Shown piece after piece: positions 1 to 8,330 of a DNA stretch of 23,145 nucleotides. The notes beneath the pieces are model-generated. The model was given only the letters and a program-made list of their open reading frames with translations, made no database searches and was not told the DNA's origin. The position numbers and the translations under genes are program-made. The number at the start of each line of letters is the position of its first letter. Position 1 is the first letter of the stretch. The DNA comes from Geosiphon pyriformis (Eukaryota > Glomeromycota > Glomeromycetes > Archaeosporales > Geosiphonaceae). Location of the stretch: NCBI GenBank assembly GCA_016748015.1, contig JAAOMT010000309.1, positions 243,493 to 266,637 on the forward strand, read 5' to 3'.

Positions 1-1190
1 TAATAATGCCAAATTTGTAATATTAAAACTAATTAATTTTATATATAACTTGTTTATTAATTATCATAATAAAATATAAATATATAAATTTAAATAAAAA
101 TTGATTTATATAAATGTAATTTGGTTAATAAAAATAGTTTTGTTAATTTATTAGTTTATAATTTGTTGTTAATTTTATTTAATAGTATAATATATTTATT
201 TAATATTTTTAAAGTATATATTATATTTGTTTTTTTTTGATTTAGATTATAATATATAAATATATAATATAATTTTAATTGGTTTAAAAATTTAATTATA
301 TGTAATAAATATTTAATTTATATTTAATTTAAAATTTTTAATTTATTATATTATATTAAATAGCAAATAAATTATATTTATTAAATAAAAAATAAAATAA
401 AAACATAAAAATTTAATATTAATAATAAAAACAGTCTGTTTTTAAAGTAATTAAAAAAAATTGAAAAAAATATTTTGTTTTAGATATTAATTTTTTAGCT
501 GTTAAAAGAAAAAATGTTATAGATAATCAGAAAGTTATTTTTAACTGTATATAGTTTTAGAAGAGTTATCATTTTTTTAAAATTTCAAGAAATTATTATT
601 GGCTGCAGATAAAAGAATCTTAGTAAACAGTAATCTTAAAAAACAAAAAGTACATTTAAATTGAATGGTAATTATCAAAAAAATTCTTATGGATACTTTT
701 AAGAAAGCAATTATTTCAGCTTTGTTCAAGTTCAGTAATATTGTATTAGTTAAATGGACTGTAGCAGAAGGCTATGATAAAGTTTGCTGAATTGGATCAA
801 GTTTTTATATCTAAAATAGGTAAAGAGAAACATTTTAAAAAAACAGTATATTTATATTATGTATATTTGTTGCTTTATTTTTACTTGCATTATTTTGACA
901 AACTATTCATTATTAACATGTCAAACTTTTTTTGGAAAGCTTTTTTAATGCTATATGTTCTGCTACTGTCATTTATCTAAAAAAAAAAGAACAGCTTTAT
1001 AACCACTATTTCTTGTTAAAGACCTAGCAAAACATGTAGTAAATTCCTTATTAACAAAAATAACTGATTTTGAATAAAAAATGAGAGTATTGAAAGTTTT
1101 ACCACAGGTTAGTACATTCCATATTTAGTCTTTTCTATAATCTACATCTAGTGATAATTTCACAGCAAATACTACAATATTAGTATATTG
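1..1190. other. AT-rich host flank, copy 1, no gene seen
   Basis: The first 450 bases are almost pure A and T with long A/T runs and no credible coding frame. From about 600 to 1190 the composition is more mixed. From 230 onward this flank has a near-identical partner starting at 11828, just after the assembly gap. Bases from about 1056 to 1211 match the partner exactly by eye. A short frame at about 667-795 reads like protein, but copy 2 has a stop where copy 1 has TGG, so I do not call it a gene. Confidence 0.7.
910..1055. other. 138-bp segment present only in copy 1, bounded by TTATTAAC
   Basis: TTATTAAC occurs at 910-917 and again at 1048-1055. Copy 2 has a single TTATTAAC at 12517-12524 and lacks everything between. 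The two flanks are otherwise collinear. The pattern fits a deletion in copy 2 by recombination or slippage between 8-bp direct repeats. An 8-bp target duplication around an insertion would look the same, but the segment has no terminal inverted repeats, so deletion is preferred. Confidence 0.8.
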
Positions 1191-1194
1191 CTGG
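1191..1194. repeat. target-site duplication CTGG, left, element 1
   Basis: CTGG directly precedes the TGTTAC end of the left LTR and recurs directly after the GTAACA end of the right LTR at 11415-11418. Four bases is one less than the usual five for Ty3/gypsy elements. Shifting the boundary by one base gives a 5-bp repeat with one mismatch (GCTGG/ACTGG), which I cannot exclude. Confidence 0.75.
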
Positions 1195-1600
1195 TGTTAC
1201 AGGTAAACTTGGTAAGTATGGGAAATGATAACGTTTGGTGCTCTCAATTATTGATGATACGTCTTCCATGTAATTTTGTTGGCTTAGTCTTGATTATCAG
1301 TCTCTAAAAGTCTATTCCTGGATGTGAATTTTATCCATTGAGTTTTTTGGTTATAAGGCACAGAGTTTGTCTTTCATTGATTGCAACGTTTTTCGTAAAT
1401 GTGAGCTTTCTTCTCTGAACTAATGAGTGCAGTCATAAGGGTCTGGCATTGTCTTTTCGCCCTTCTGGTAAGCTAACAAAATAATGTTAATATCCAAAAC
1501 TTAGGAAGAGCTTCCCTCTTTTATCAGGCTATCACGAAGTCTATTCTCAGATAGTTAATTTTACTATATTGCCACTCCACAAAAAATAAGACAGAAAAAG

Positions 1601-1634
<34 letters not shown>

Positions 1635-1858
1635 GAAAAGATAAATTAGTATCATCAATTGCCGTGATCAAGAGCAATTGGTCCAAATCGTTAATAAGTT
1701 TGAGACAGTTATGCTAAGAGCATCTGTTCTAGAATAAAGGTACAAGACAAAAATTAATTCACATAAATTTCACAAAGTTCGAGAACATGAATTTGTGATT
1801 CTGATTTCTTTTAATAATTGGTTTATTTCAGGAAATGAAATAGGGAAGATAATAAAGA

Positions 1859-2170
1859 ATGAAGGGATATGGATATTTTAATTTCTGGTCTAGAGATTCG
1901 TATCTATTTTTTCTTCTCTGTCTTTTCTCACTTCTACAACTACTTGCTTTTATACATTTTTTTGGTTTTACAAAATTGCTTTTAATTGTCTCGCTATTGC
2001 TAGCTATTACTTTGTTGTTTCTGTTATTGCTTTATTTTTCTATATTATCGCTAGTTATCCTATGTTATAACATGTTATCTGACATTATTACATGTTATTC
2101 TGTGTTATCCTGCATTATAATACGTTATCTTATGTTATTGCGCACTATTCTGTGTTATCTTGCATTATAA
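1859..2170 (+). other. antisense 103-codon open frame inside the LTR (doubtful gene)
   Basis: An ATG-started frame runs against the direction of the element. The product is almost all Leu, Phe, Ile, Tyr and Cys with long hydrophobic runs and ends inside the short-repeat array. The same 103-codon frame is open in all four LTR copies despite about ten per cent divergence. T-rich DNA with few A-rich codons stays open easily, so composition may explain it. I recognise no family. Confidence 0.2.
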
Positions 2171-2213
2171 CATGTTATCTAATGCTATTGCATGTTATTC
2201 TGTGTTATGTTAT
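2045..2213. repeat. short-repeat array in U3 of the 3' LTR, copy 1
   Basis: Degenerate units built on TGTTATC, GTTATAAC and TGCATTATAAC recur about every 10 to 20 bases. GTTATAAC is a perfect 8-bp palindrome. In element orientation the array starts about 50 bases inside the LTR, in U3, where promoter and enhancer elements of LTR retrotransposons lie. It lacks one roughly 20-base unit that both right-hand LTRs carry. Confidence 0.7.
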
Positions 2214-2266
2214 GTTTTGGTCATGTTTCTTCATAACTTTGGATCAGTTTTTTTACTTGGGTAACA

Positions 2267-2282
2267 TTATCCCTCTCTTTTT
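2267..2282 (-). other. polypurine tract, element 1
   Basis: Read on the minus strand this is AAAAAGAGAGGGATAA, lying directly against the TGTTAC start of the 3' LTR. That is the expected place and composition for the RNase H-resistant primer of plus-strand DNA synthesis. It overlaps the last codon of ORF3. Confidence 0.85.
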
Positions 2283-3012
2283 AAAATTAAGCTCCTGCAA
2301 AACCGTATGTATCTGTTATCATGGCTTCATTCATGTAATGTTTGATTGTTGCCTCGAATATTGCCTTTTGTAGGTCTTCGAACTGTTGATTGGTTATTCA
2401 TCCTATGCTGTTAACTGTTATGGTTTTCATAGATCCGTTCAGTAGTACGTTTGGGCAATGTTGGAAGGTGGCGTATAGTTGGTATGCTGCTTTGTAATAT
2501 AGGGTCAGGTTGTTTTTCCCTATGAATTTTTCTACTTGTTGTATTGCTTCTTTGTTGAATGTTTTCTGGCTGAGGTCTTCATATGGTGTTTTCAAGTCAA
2601 GTTGTTCTCCAATTTTGTAGAACCAATAAGTTGAAGAAAGTCTTTCTTTCCATTCCTGGGCATTGTCAAGTGTTTACTCCCCTGTTTCAGGGAGTTTGGT
2701 CTCACAAGCTAAAGCTTCTTTTATTTCTTTGAGCTCAAGAACCAAGTATCTTCTTTTGTAACCTTTTTCTCGTTCTTTGCCTCCTTTTCCACCCCCCGTC
2801 TGAAGACAATTTTTTCTCCCACATTGCCTTTCGGGTGGTGGGTAGGGAAGGGAATGTTTAGTTCTAATTGAACTCTCGTCCTTTCCTCTCCTGCTTTTAT
2901 CTTTATACTGTATCTCTTTTTTATCAATTGTTATTTCTATTTGAGATGTCGATTTTTGAATTGTTTCAAATAATTGTTTAGATAATTTTAAAATTTAATC
3001 TGAAAGATCCAT
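2281..3012 (-). pseudogene. ORF3: extra 3' ORF after integrase, function unknown (243 codons)
   Basis: This frame begins at an ATG (3010-3012), 80 bases after the gag-pol stop, and ends with TAA at 2281-2283 against the polypurine tract. It is in a different frame from gag-pol. I see an N-terminal helix-like segment (MDLSD.ILKL), a Gly/Lys/Arg-rich basic stretch around residues 85-105 (GGGKGGKE...GYKRRY), and a C-terminal half of about 130 residues that looks helical (DNAQEWKERL, KTFNKEAIQQVEKFIG). There is no signal peptide or membrane helix, so it is not env-like. Copy 1 has stops at codon 6, at GE.TLD and at 2287-2289. Copy 2 reads Gln at codon 6 and at the last position. The two copies have the same length with no indel, which supports a real ancestral gene. 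Nucleic-acid binding is a guess from the basic stretch. Confidence 0.65.
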
Positions 3013-3092
3013 GTTAAAATTTTTATTATTTCTTGCTGCTTTTCAGATGCTATATATATTTGAATTCTCCAATTTAATTTGCTGTTCATTGT

Positions 3093-4330
3093 CTACGTTT
3101 CAATGACAATGATTGGTTCCAGATCTTGTGGTATATCTTCTGGTCTGATTAATGAAATTTGTGTTCCTAGTTGAATTACTGATGACAATAATTCCTGTTT
3201 TACATGATAAATTTTTAACCAATTTCCATGCGCTACTTTCTTTAAAATCCTGTCTTCCAATTGTAATTTGTAAGCTCCATTTCCTAACACTTCATGTATG
3301 TGGAATGGACCATTTCACTTTGGGTCAAACTTTTCACTCCACTGTTTCTTAGTTTTTGTATAATGTAACAGTACTTGGTCTCCAATCTTGAATTCCATTG
3401 GTTGTTTTGATAGATGTTTATCATGTCTTTCTTTTTGTCATTCTTGAGCGTGACTAATATTGCCAGCTGCTGTTCTTCGATTGTTTTTCAACATTTCTTT
3501 TAGCTGATACATTCTTTGGTGTAAGATAGCCTCAAAATTCTCTTCATTGATTGTTTCTGTTGGGTATGACAGTATTACTCGTTCAATTAGTAACATAGCT
3601 TTTCTTCTATAGATTAGTTCAAATGGTGTGAACTGAGTCATATTTTGTTTCAATGTTTGGTATGCAAAGAGTACAGAAGATATGAATAAGTCCCATTCTT
3701 GTCTGTTTTCATGACTTATTTTTGCTAGTGCTTCGCACAGTGTTCTGTTAAATCATTCTACCAGTCTATTTGTTTGTGGGTGGTATGGTAATGATAAGGG
3801 TCTCTTTATTCCAAACCATTGGCTTAGTTCAGTCAGCATATTATTAACAAAGTGTGTTCCCTGATCAGATAATAATTCTTTTGGACATTCATGTCAGCAA
3901 ATTAGGTCTTGATGCACAAATTCAGCGACTGTTTTGGTGTCAGCCACTTGGATTGCTCTGACTTCTGGCCATTTTGTAAGATAGTTTATGGCTACAGTGA
4001 TATAGTGATTTCCTTGGGATGTAATTGAAAGAGGTCCAACCAAATCAATCCCAATTCTATCAAATGGATTTCCAACTGGAATGGGTCGAAGTGGTTCTGT
4101 TGATCTTGCTCTTCCTTTTCGCTGGCATGCATCACAATTGAGCACGTATTCGAAAATGTCTTTGTGCATCATTGGCCAATAGTATAAGTTTAGTGTTCTT
4201 TCAAGGGTAGCGTTTTTGTTAAAGTGTTCTGCAGTCAGATTTGAGTGCACACTATATAGTATAGTTTCTCTTTCACTGTCCATGATTAGTTGTTGTGAGT
4301 TGGAGTGGTTTCGGCATTCTCGTCAATATA
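3093..4330 (-). pseudogene. integrase domain of element 1
   Basis: The N-terminal zinc-binding pattern shows His near 4245 and 4224, then the YYWP stretch and CDAC before QRKG. The catalytic Asp is in IGIDLVGP at 4044-4046, the second in LLSDQG at 3864-3866, and the Glu in LVE at 3756-3758. The spacings are 59 and 35 residues between, the normal DX35E. All three acidic residues survive here. A GPF...LGNGAYKLQL segment near 3210-3330 is the GPY/F-type C-terminal module. No chromodomain is evident. Stops break it at about 3894, 3753 (TGA where copy 2 has CGA), 3438 and 3318. It would insert element cDNA into the nuclear genome. Confidence 0.9.
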
Positions 4331-4439
4331 GTTGGTTGTCTTGAATAAAATAATTTTGGGCTTGTTTTCATATGGTACTCTGTTTCTGTTAAGATAATAT
4401 CTCCTTGAAACTTAGTGTCGATAGGTACTGATGTAGTTG

Positions 4440-4886
4440 TTAATAAGTGAGTGTATCCATGAGTTTGGGATTAGGTTTGTGGCATCCTCGACAACTGTCA
4501 GCATTGGTGTTCTTGGATCTTTTCTTGTAATGAACTTTGAGTGAGAATTGTTGCAAATAAGTACTCCATCTCACATATTTTCTTTCTAGTTGTGGATTGT
4601 TGAGTAACCAAATAAGTCCTTTGTGATTGGTATATAAGTCAAATGGTTAACTAAGGTAATGTTTCCAAGTCTGTATGACCCAATAAATGGCAAGACATTC
4701 TAGATCTGTTGTGCTGTAATTCTTTTCTGCTGGGCTAGTGCTGCGACTAGTGTAGGCAACTGGGTGTTCTCTATTGTCCGGTCCTATCTGTGATAAGACT
4801 GCTTCTAGAGCATTTTTCGAGACGTCTGTAGCAACAATGAACCGTTTAGTGAAATCTAGGTAAATTAGGATTGGAGATTTGATCAA
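4440..4886 (-). pseudogene. RNase H domain of element 1
   Basis: The catalytic Asp is in FIVATDVSK at 4824-4826 and the Glu in TTDLECLAIY. The domain continues through a stop (LS.PF) to YTNHKGLIW, where the usual Asp is Asn, and to NTNADSCRGCH near 4482-4510, the equivalent of the NADALSR end of gypsy RNase H. It would degrade the RNA strand during reverse transcription. Copy 2 lost 25 bases covering the end motif. The stretch from about 4330 to 4440 towards integrase is a poorly conserved linker with several stops. Confidence 0.85.
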
Positions 4887-5720
4887 TCACTGCTTGAGAT
4901 AGTTGAATGCTCTCTGTTGATCTTCCTTCCACAAGTATGGTACGTATTTAGACAACAATTGATGAAGTGGTTTTGTGATGTTCGAGAAATCTTTGACAAA
5001 TTGACAATAATATCTTGTTAATCCTAGAAATTCTTGTAATTCTCTGAGATTGATTAGGACTGGAAAATTTTTGACTTTTTGTACTTTATCTGGATCGGGT
5101 TTAACTCTGTTCTTGCCGATTATATGTCCTAGGAATTTTAACTCAGTTTTTTCAAAGAAGCACTTTTCGGGATTGAGTTTCAATCTGGCACTATAAAGGT
5201 GTTCGAAGACTTGTTGCAGGTGGAGCAGATGGTCTTCGAATGTTTTGGAGAACATGTTTGTGTCATTTAGATAGACTACTATTGATTTCCAAAGGATTTC
5301 TTTGTATACTACATCTATCAGGCGTTGAAATGTGGCAGAAGTATTACAAAGTCCAAAAGGCATTACGTTAAACTCAAAGTTTCCGTCTCGAGTGGTAAAT
5401 GCTGTTTTTTCTTTGTCTTTGGGGTCCATTTCAACTTGCCAGTAACCACTTGCTTAATCTAATGACAAGAACCATTTCTTTTTCCCTAGATTGTCCAGAA
5501 TTTTCTGGATGAGGGAAGTGGGATAACTATCTCTTCGCATGACACTATTTAGTTTTTGATAATCTATGCAGAATCGCACTTTTCCGTTTTTCTTGGTGAC
5601 TAAGACTATTGGCGAGGACCAAGGGCTTAATGATTCTTTGATTAGGCCGTTATCAAGCATCTGTTGCACTTCTTGCTTAATTAGGTTATTGCCAGATGGG
5701 GGTATGCAGTAAGCTCATTG
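4887..5720 (-). pseudogene. reverse transcriptase domain of element 1, YLDD changed to YLND
   Basis: The usual gypsy RT blocks are in order: MLDNGLIKESLSPWSSPIVL, KNGKVRFCIDYQKLN, ASGYWQVEMD, KTAFTTRDGNFEFNVMPFGL, VVYLNDTNMFS, and LKFLGHIIGKNRVKPDP in the thumb, followed by LREFLGL-type connection sequence. The catalytic YLDD reads YLND because codon 5265-5267 is AAT; copy 2 keeps GAT there. That G-to-A change alone should abolish polymerase activity. Stops lie at 5715 (Q.AY, shared with copy 2) and 5454 (LD.AS, a T-to-A change found only here). Confidence 0.93.
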
Positions 5721-6289
5721 CTTAATTGGTCGAGCGTCTTCTGTATCAATCTGATGCTTCACAATGTCAGTGCGTCCAAACTCATTTTTGCTGGCAAAGA
5801 CATTGGCATACTGATTCAGAAGAACTTTGAGTTGTATTTGTTGCAGGGTACTTAAATTTTCTAAATTCAATTTATTGATCTCTTCTGGTGTGAACAAGTA
5901 ACTTTCTTTTGACAAATTTCATACTTGTAAGGTAATGTCACAGAATAAGAATAATTGTGCGAAATCTGGAATGGACTGAGGTTTTTCAGGATTCTGACTA
6001 TCTGCGGATATGGAACCGATAAGGGTTCCTTTGGAGATTTCAATGACATCTTTTGTCGGATTGTGGATGGAGATTTTAAAGTGTTTATGGGCTTTGGCCA
6101 ATAGGTATAGATTAGCAACATTGGCTAAGGAACAGATTTCGGGACTGGCTTCAAATAATAAGGCTTGATCTTGGATCTTTCGATTCACCTTGAGGATGTA
6201 TTGTCAGTATGAGAGAATGGAGATGACAGTGTCGGTGTGGATAAATTCTACCTGGTTACTGTCTTCTTCCATGAAATTAACTGGTACGT
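5721..6289 (-). pseudogene. pre-RT connector of element 1
   Basis: This stretch links dUTPase to RT. It contains a beta-rich segment (NLYLLAKAHKHFKISIHNPT, then DVIEISKGTLIGSI) that resembles the conserved pre-RT region found ahead of RT in many gypsy polyproteins, then NEFGRTDIVKHQIDT, the usual lead-in to RT with the DIVKHxI motif. One stop at 5919 (V.NL) is TGG in copy 2. No catalytic motif is visible. Confidence 0.7.
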
Positions 6290-6728
6290 TTCCTCTTCCA
6301 CTTGATTCAAACCCATTGATTCCTCGAGCAGTGAGGCCTAACTCTTCTCAGGTTGTTACCGGGGTTAATTGGGGTATTTTGACTAGGAGTAAGAAGATAG
6401 CTTGGGCAATCTTTTCTTGTGATTCTATTTTGTAGGGTCTGTTCGAATTGTTCTGTAGCATTATGATGATGTTTCCCGTGTAACTGGCATCAATGATTTC
6501 TTCTTTTATGTTGATTTCTTTTTTGGTTAGACTAGATCAAGAGGCAACTTGTACCATTGTACTAACAGAAATTTCTAATGCTATCTTAAGATCTATTTTT
6601 ACGAGAGAATGTGGGGCTATAATGATAGGTGATTGTCTAAGGTATTGTAAATTGAAACCAGCATTGGTGTTATGCACTCTTTCGGGGCAGATTCCTTCCT
6701 CGTTGTCACTGTACCATTTTAGCTTTAG
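6290..6728 (-). pseudogene. dUTPase domain inside pol, element 1
   Basis: The motifs of trimeric dUTPase occur in order. Motif 1 is NTNAGFNL (about 6648-6671; family DAGFDL). Motif 2 is .SSLTKK after VQVAS, with TGA at 6537-6539 where copy 2 has CGA for the conserved Arg. Motif 3 is IIDASYTGNI with Asp and Tyr kept. Motif 4 is EKIAQAIFL. The C-terminal Gly-rich motif 5 is GFESSGRG. The length, about 146 residues, fits the family. The enzyme hydrolyses dUTP to dUMP and limits uracil in cDNA. Sitting between protease and RT is unlike betaretroviruses (near protease, with gag) and non-primate lentiviruses (between RNase H and integrase). Stops at 6537 and near 6351 inactivate it. Confidence 0.88.
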
Positions 6729-6729
6729 T

Positions 6730-7560
6730 TCTTTGGAGAGGTTGGGATATGCGAGATACTGTTCTGTTTCGGTATCCTCAGTTAGATCTTGAAATGACAT
6801 GTCCTCGGTGATCAATACCTCTTTTTCGGGTTCAGGTAGTTCGGTGATTGGAAACAGTATTCTTGGAGGCGGATTGAACATGAGATTACATTCATCGCAG
6901 TACTGGAAGTGACAAGGGATCAAACAGTGATTGCATAGTTTGGTATTCAAATCAGCCAACTTTTGCTCCTGTTCTTCGCGAGTTGGGGCCAATTCCTGAT
7001 ATCAGTTCTGAAATGCGTCTGGGTCATCTGTAAAAAAATTATCCTTGGAGTAGTTGGGTCCAGTATATTCGGACATCCAAAGGTTGTCCTTAATTTCTTG
7101 TATTTCTTCGAGTGTGGTGCCTTTGGCCTTGGTGCTTGCCATTCTCCAGATTTCATGGTCATTGTGTAAATAACCGTCTAGCCTGTTGAGTGCTTGTTTC
7201 CAAGTGTCCTCGATGGGGGTTCCCTTTCATACCCAATCATTGATTAATATGGTGTATTGACAAGTCTTGTCGCATGTTCCTCCTCTGCCAGGCACATCAT
7301 TCCAGAGTTTTTTATCTGGCAGAATTTCGCTACATGCGAGACATGGTGTGTGGTCCCACTTGTCTTGTCATTTTGGTCATCCAAATCTTTCCAGTAAACA
7401 AGACCTGCAATAGTATTTGGTGGCGGTGGGCCATTCTTCATTGTCCCTGATACATGCGCCCATAGTGAATAGTTTTTTCTCACAATTGACACATATTAGT
7501 CTTGGGGGTTGGTAAAATAAGTTTCTTTGGTCCGAAGTTATGTATCTTAGTGATAACAAT
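6730..7560 (-). pseudogene. cysteine-rich segment between protease and dUTPase, element 1
   Basis: Two clusters of paired cysteines look like zinc-binding units. The first, 7332-7493, has CVNC, a lone Cys, CRSC and CLAC, followed by CDKTC near 7265-7280. The second, 6888-6935, is CNHC...CDEC with eight residues between the pairs. Every pair is kept in copy 2 although the surrounding residues have drifted. I cannot assign a named zinc-finger family. Shared TGA codons fall at FG.PK.QDKW and FQN.YQE. A TGA at 7227-7229 is CGA in copy 2. Confidence 0.6.
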
Positions 7561-8330
7561 TGGAGTTCTTCTTTGGCACTGCCTTTTCCTTTTTCTTCCC
7601 AGGTTGGTGGTGAGGGTAGTTCAGTTCAATAATCATCTGTCCATGAAACCTGATAGGTCTCAATGATTGGTGGCATTGATGTGTTTTTGAATTCAATAAG
7701 GGGTTCCTCGGTACATTGGTTTTTAAAGTGTCTGCACGTAGCTGGGACTCGGGCATACTGTCTATTGAACGTGAGTTGAAGTTCTTGGATGTTTCAGTTG
7801 AGAGTAGCATTGGCTTTTGACAACCAGTCGTTTCCTACTAGAGCTTGATATTAAGTAGCTTCCATGATGAATACTTTGGTAGAGATTTAGATTCCATTAA
7901 TCTCGAAGAGAAAGTTGTCAATTTCTCCTATTGGGGTTTTTGTGTTCCCATCCGCTGTAATGATCTGGGCAGTAGTAGCACAGTCTACTTGGTGATTTAG
8001 TTGGTCTATAAGCTGCTTCGTGATTATGCTACCGGCTGATCCGCTATCCAAGATTAATTTAATGTCTATTCCTCCAACTCTGACATCGGTGTATAAGGCC
8101 ATTATTGGTTTATCTTGATTGATGGCTGCTCCACTAAAAAGGCTATGTGTGTTCAAATTATTGATGTCAAAAGGAAATATGGCAGCTAGGGTGGTGTCTT
8201 CAGTAATAGTGGCTGGTAAGATATTGCTTTTTGTTTGCTTGGAAGGTTGGGAGATTCATTTTATATCCTCCCTTTCTACAGGTGTAGATTTATCAAAACC
8301 CTGGTCTTCCATAATACTGAAATAGGAAGC
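7561..8330 (-). pseudogene. aspartic protease region of element 1
   Basis: The active-site triplet is DSGS in KLILDSGSAGSIITK at 8037-8048, intact in this copy. It is preceded by ALYTDVRVGGIDI and followed by ADGNTKTPIGEID and, after a stop shared with copy 2 at 7887, by YQALVGNDWLSK, a typical LG.DWL-like block of retropepsins in gypsy elements. It would cut the Gag-Pol precursor. Stops also lie near 7845 (CAA to TAA), 7791 (TGG to TGA) and 8256 (TGA here, CAA in copy 2, so probably CGA in the ancestor). Confidence 0.87.

Larger units (their letters stand above)
1195..2266 (-). repeat. 3' LTR of element 1 (1072 bp)
   Basis: The unit starts TGTTAC and ends GTAACA, a perfect 6-bp terminal inverted repeat, and matches 10307-11414, 12664-13725 and 21753-22843. 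On the plus strand it contains, in order, the U5-side sequence with TTTGGTGCTC, an A-rich tract with regular G interruptions at about 1592-1640, a Leu/Phe-rich antisense ORF, and an array of GTTAT-type short repeats near the U3 end. It resembles the left LTR of copy 2 more than its own partner at 10307, which shows the LTR pair had diverged before the duplication. Confidence 0.93.

Noticed and set aside
774-980. 68-codon plus-strand frame in the left flank.
   Set aside because: Its ATG is ATA in the duplicate, the end falls in the 138-base segment missing there, and the product is low-complexity Tyr/Leu/Phe.
910-1055. hAT-type insertion with an 8-base target duplication.
   Set aside because: No terminal inverted repeats at the ends of the 130-base segment; deletion between direct repeats is simpler.
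2045-2213. The U3 repeats as a CRISPR array.
   Set aside because: Units are short, degenerate and without uniform spacers, in a eukaryotic LTR.
2281-3012. The ORF after integrase as an envelope gene.
   Set aside because: No signal peptide, membrane helix or glycoprotein-like cysteine pattern; the product looks soluble and basic.
6190-6792. Plus-strand frames of 80 to 100 codons opposite dUTPase, and similar ones opposite Gag (8607-8831, 9439-9654) and protease (8119-8325).
   Set aside because: They lie antisense to well supported Pol and Gag domains and show no motifs. The minus-strand frame at 2721-2927 was likewise rejected in favour of the longer ORF3 frame that covers it.
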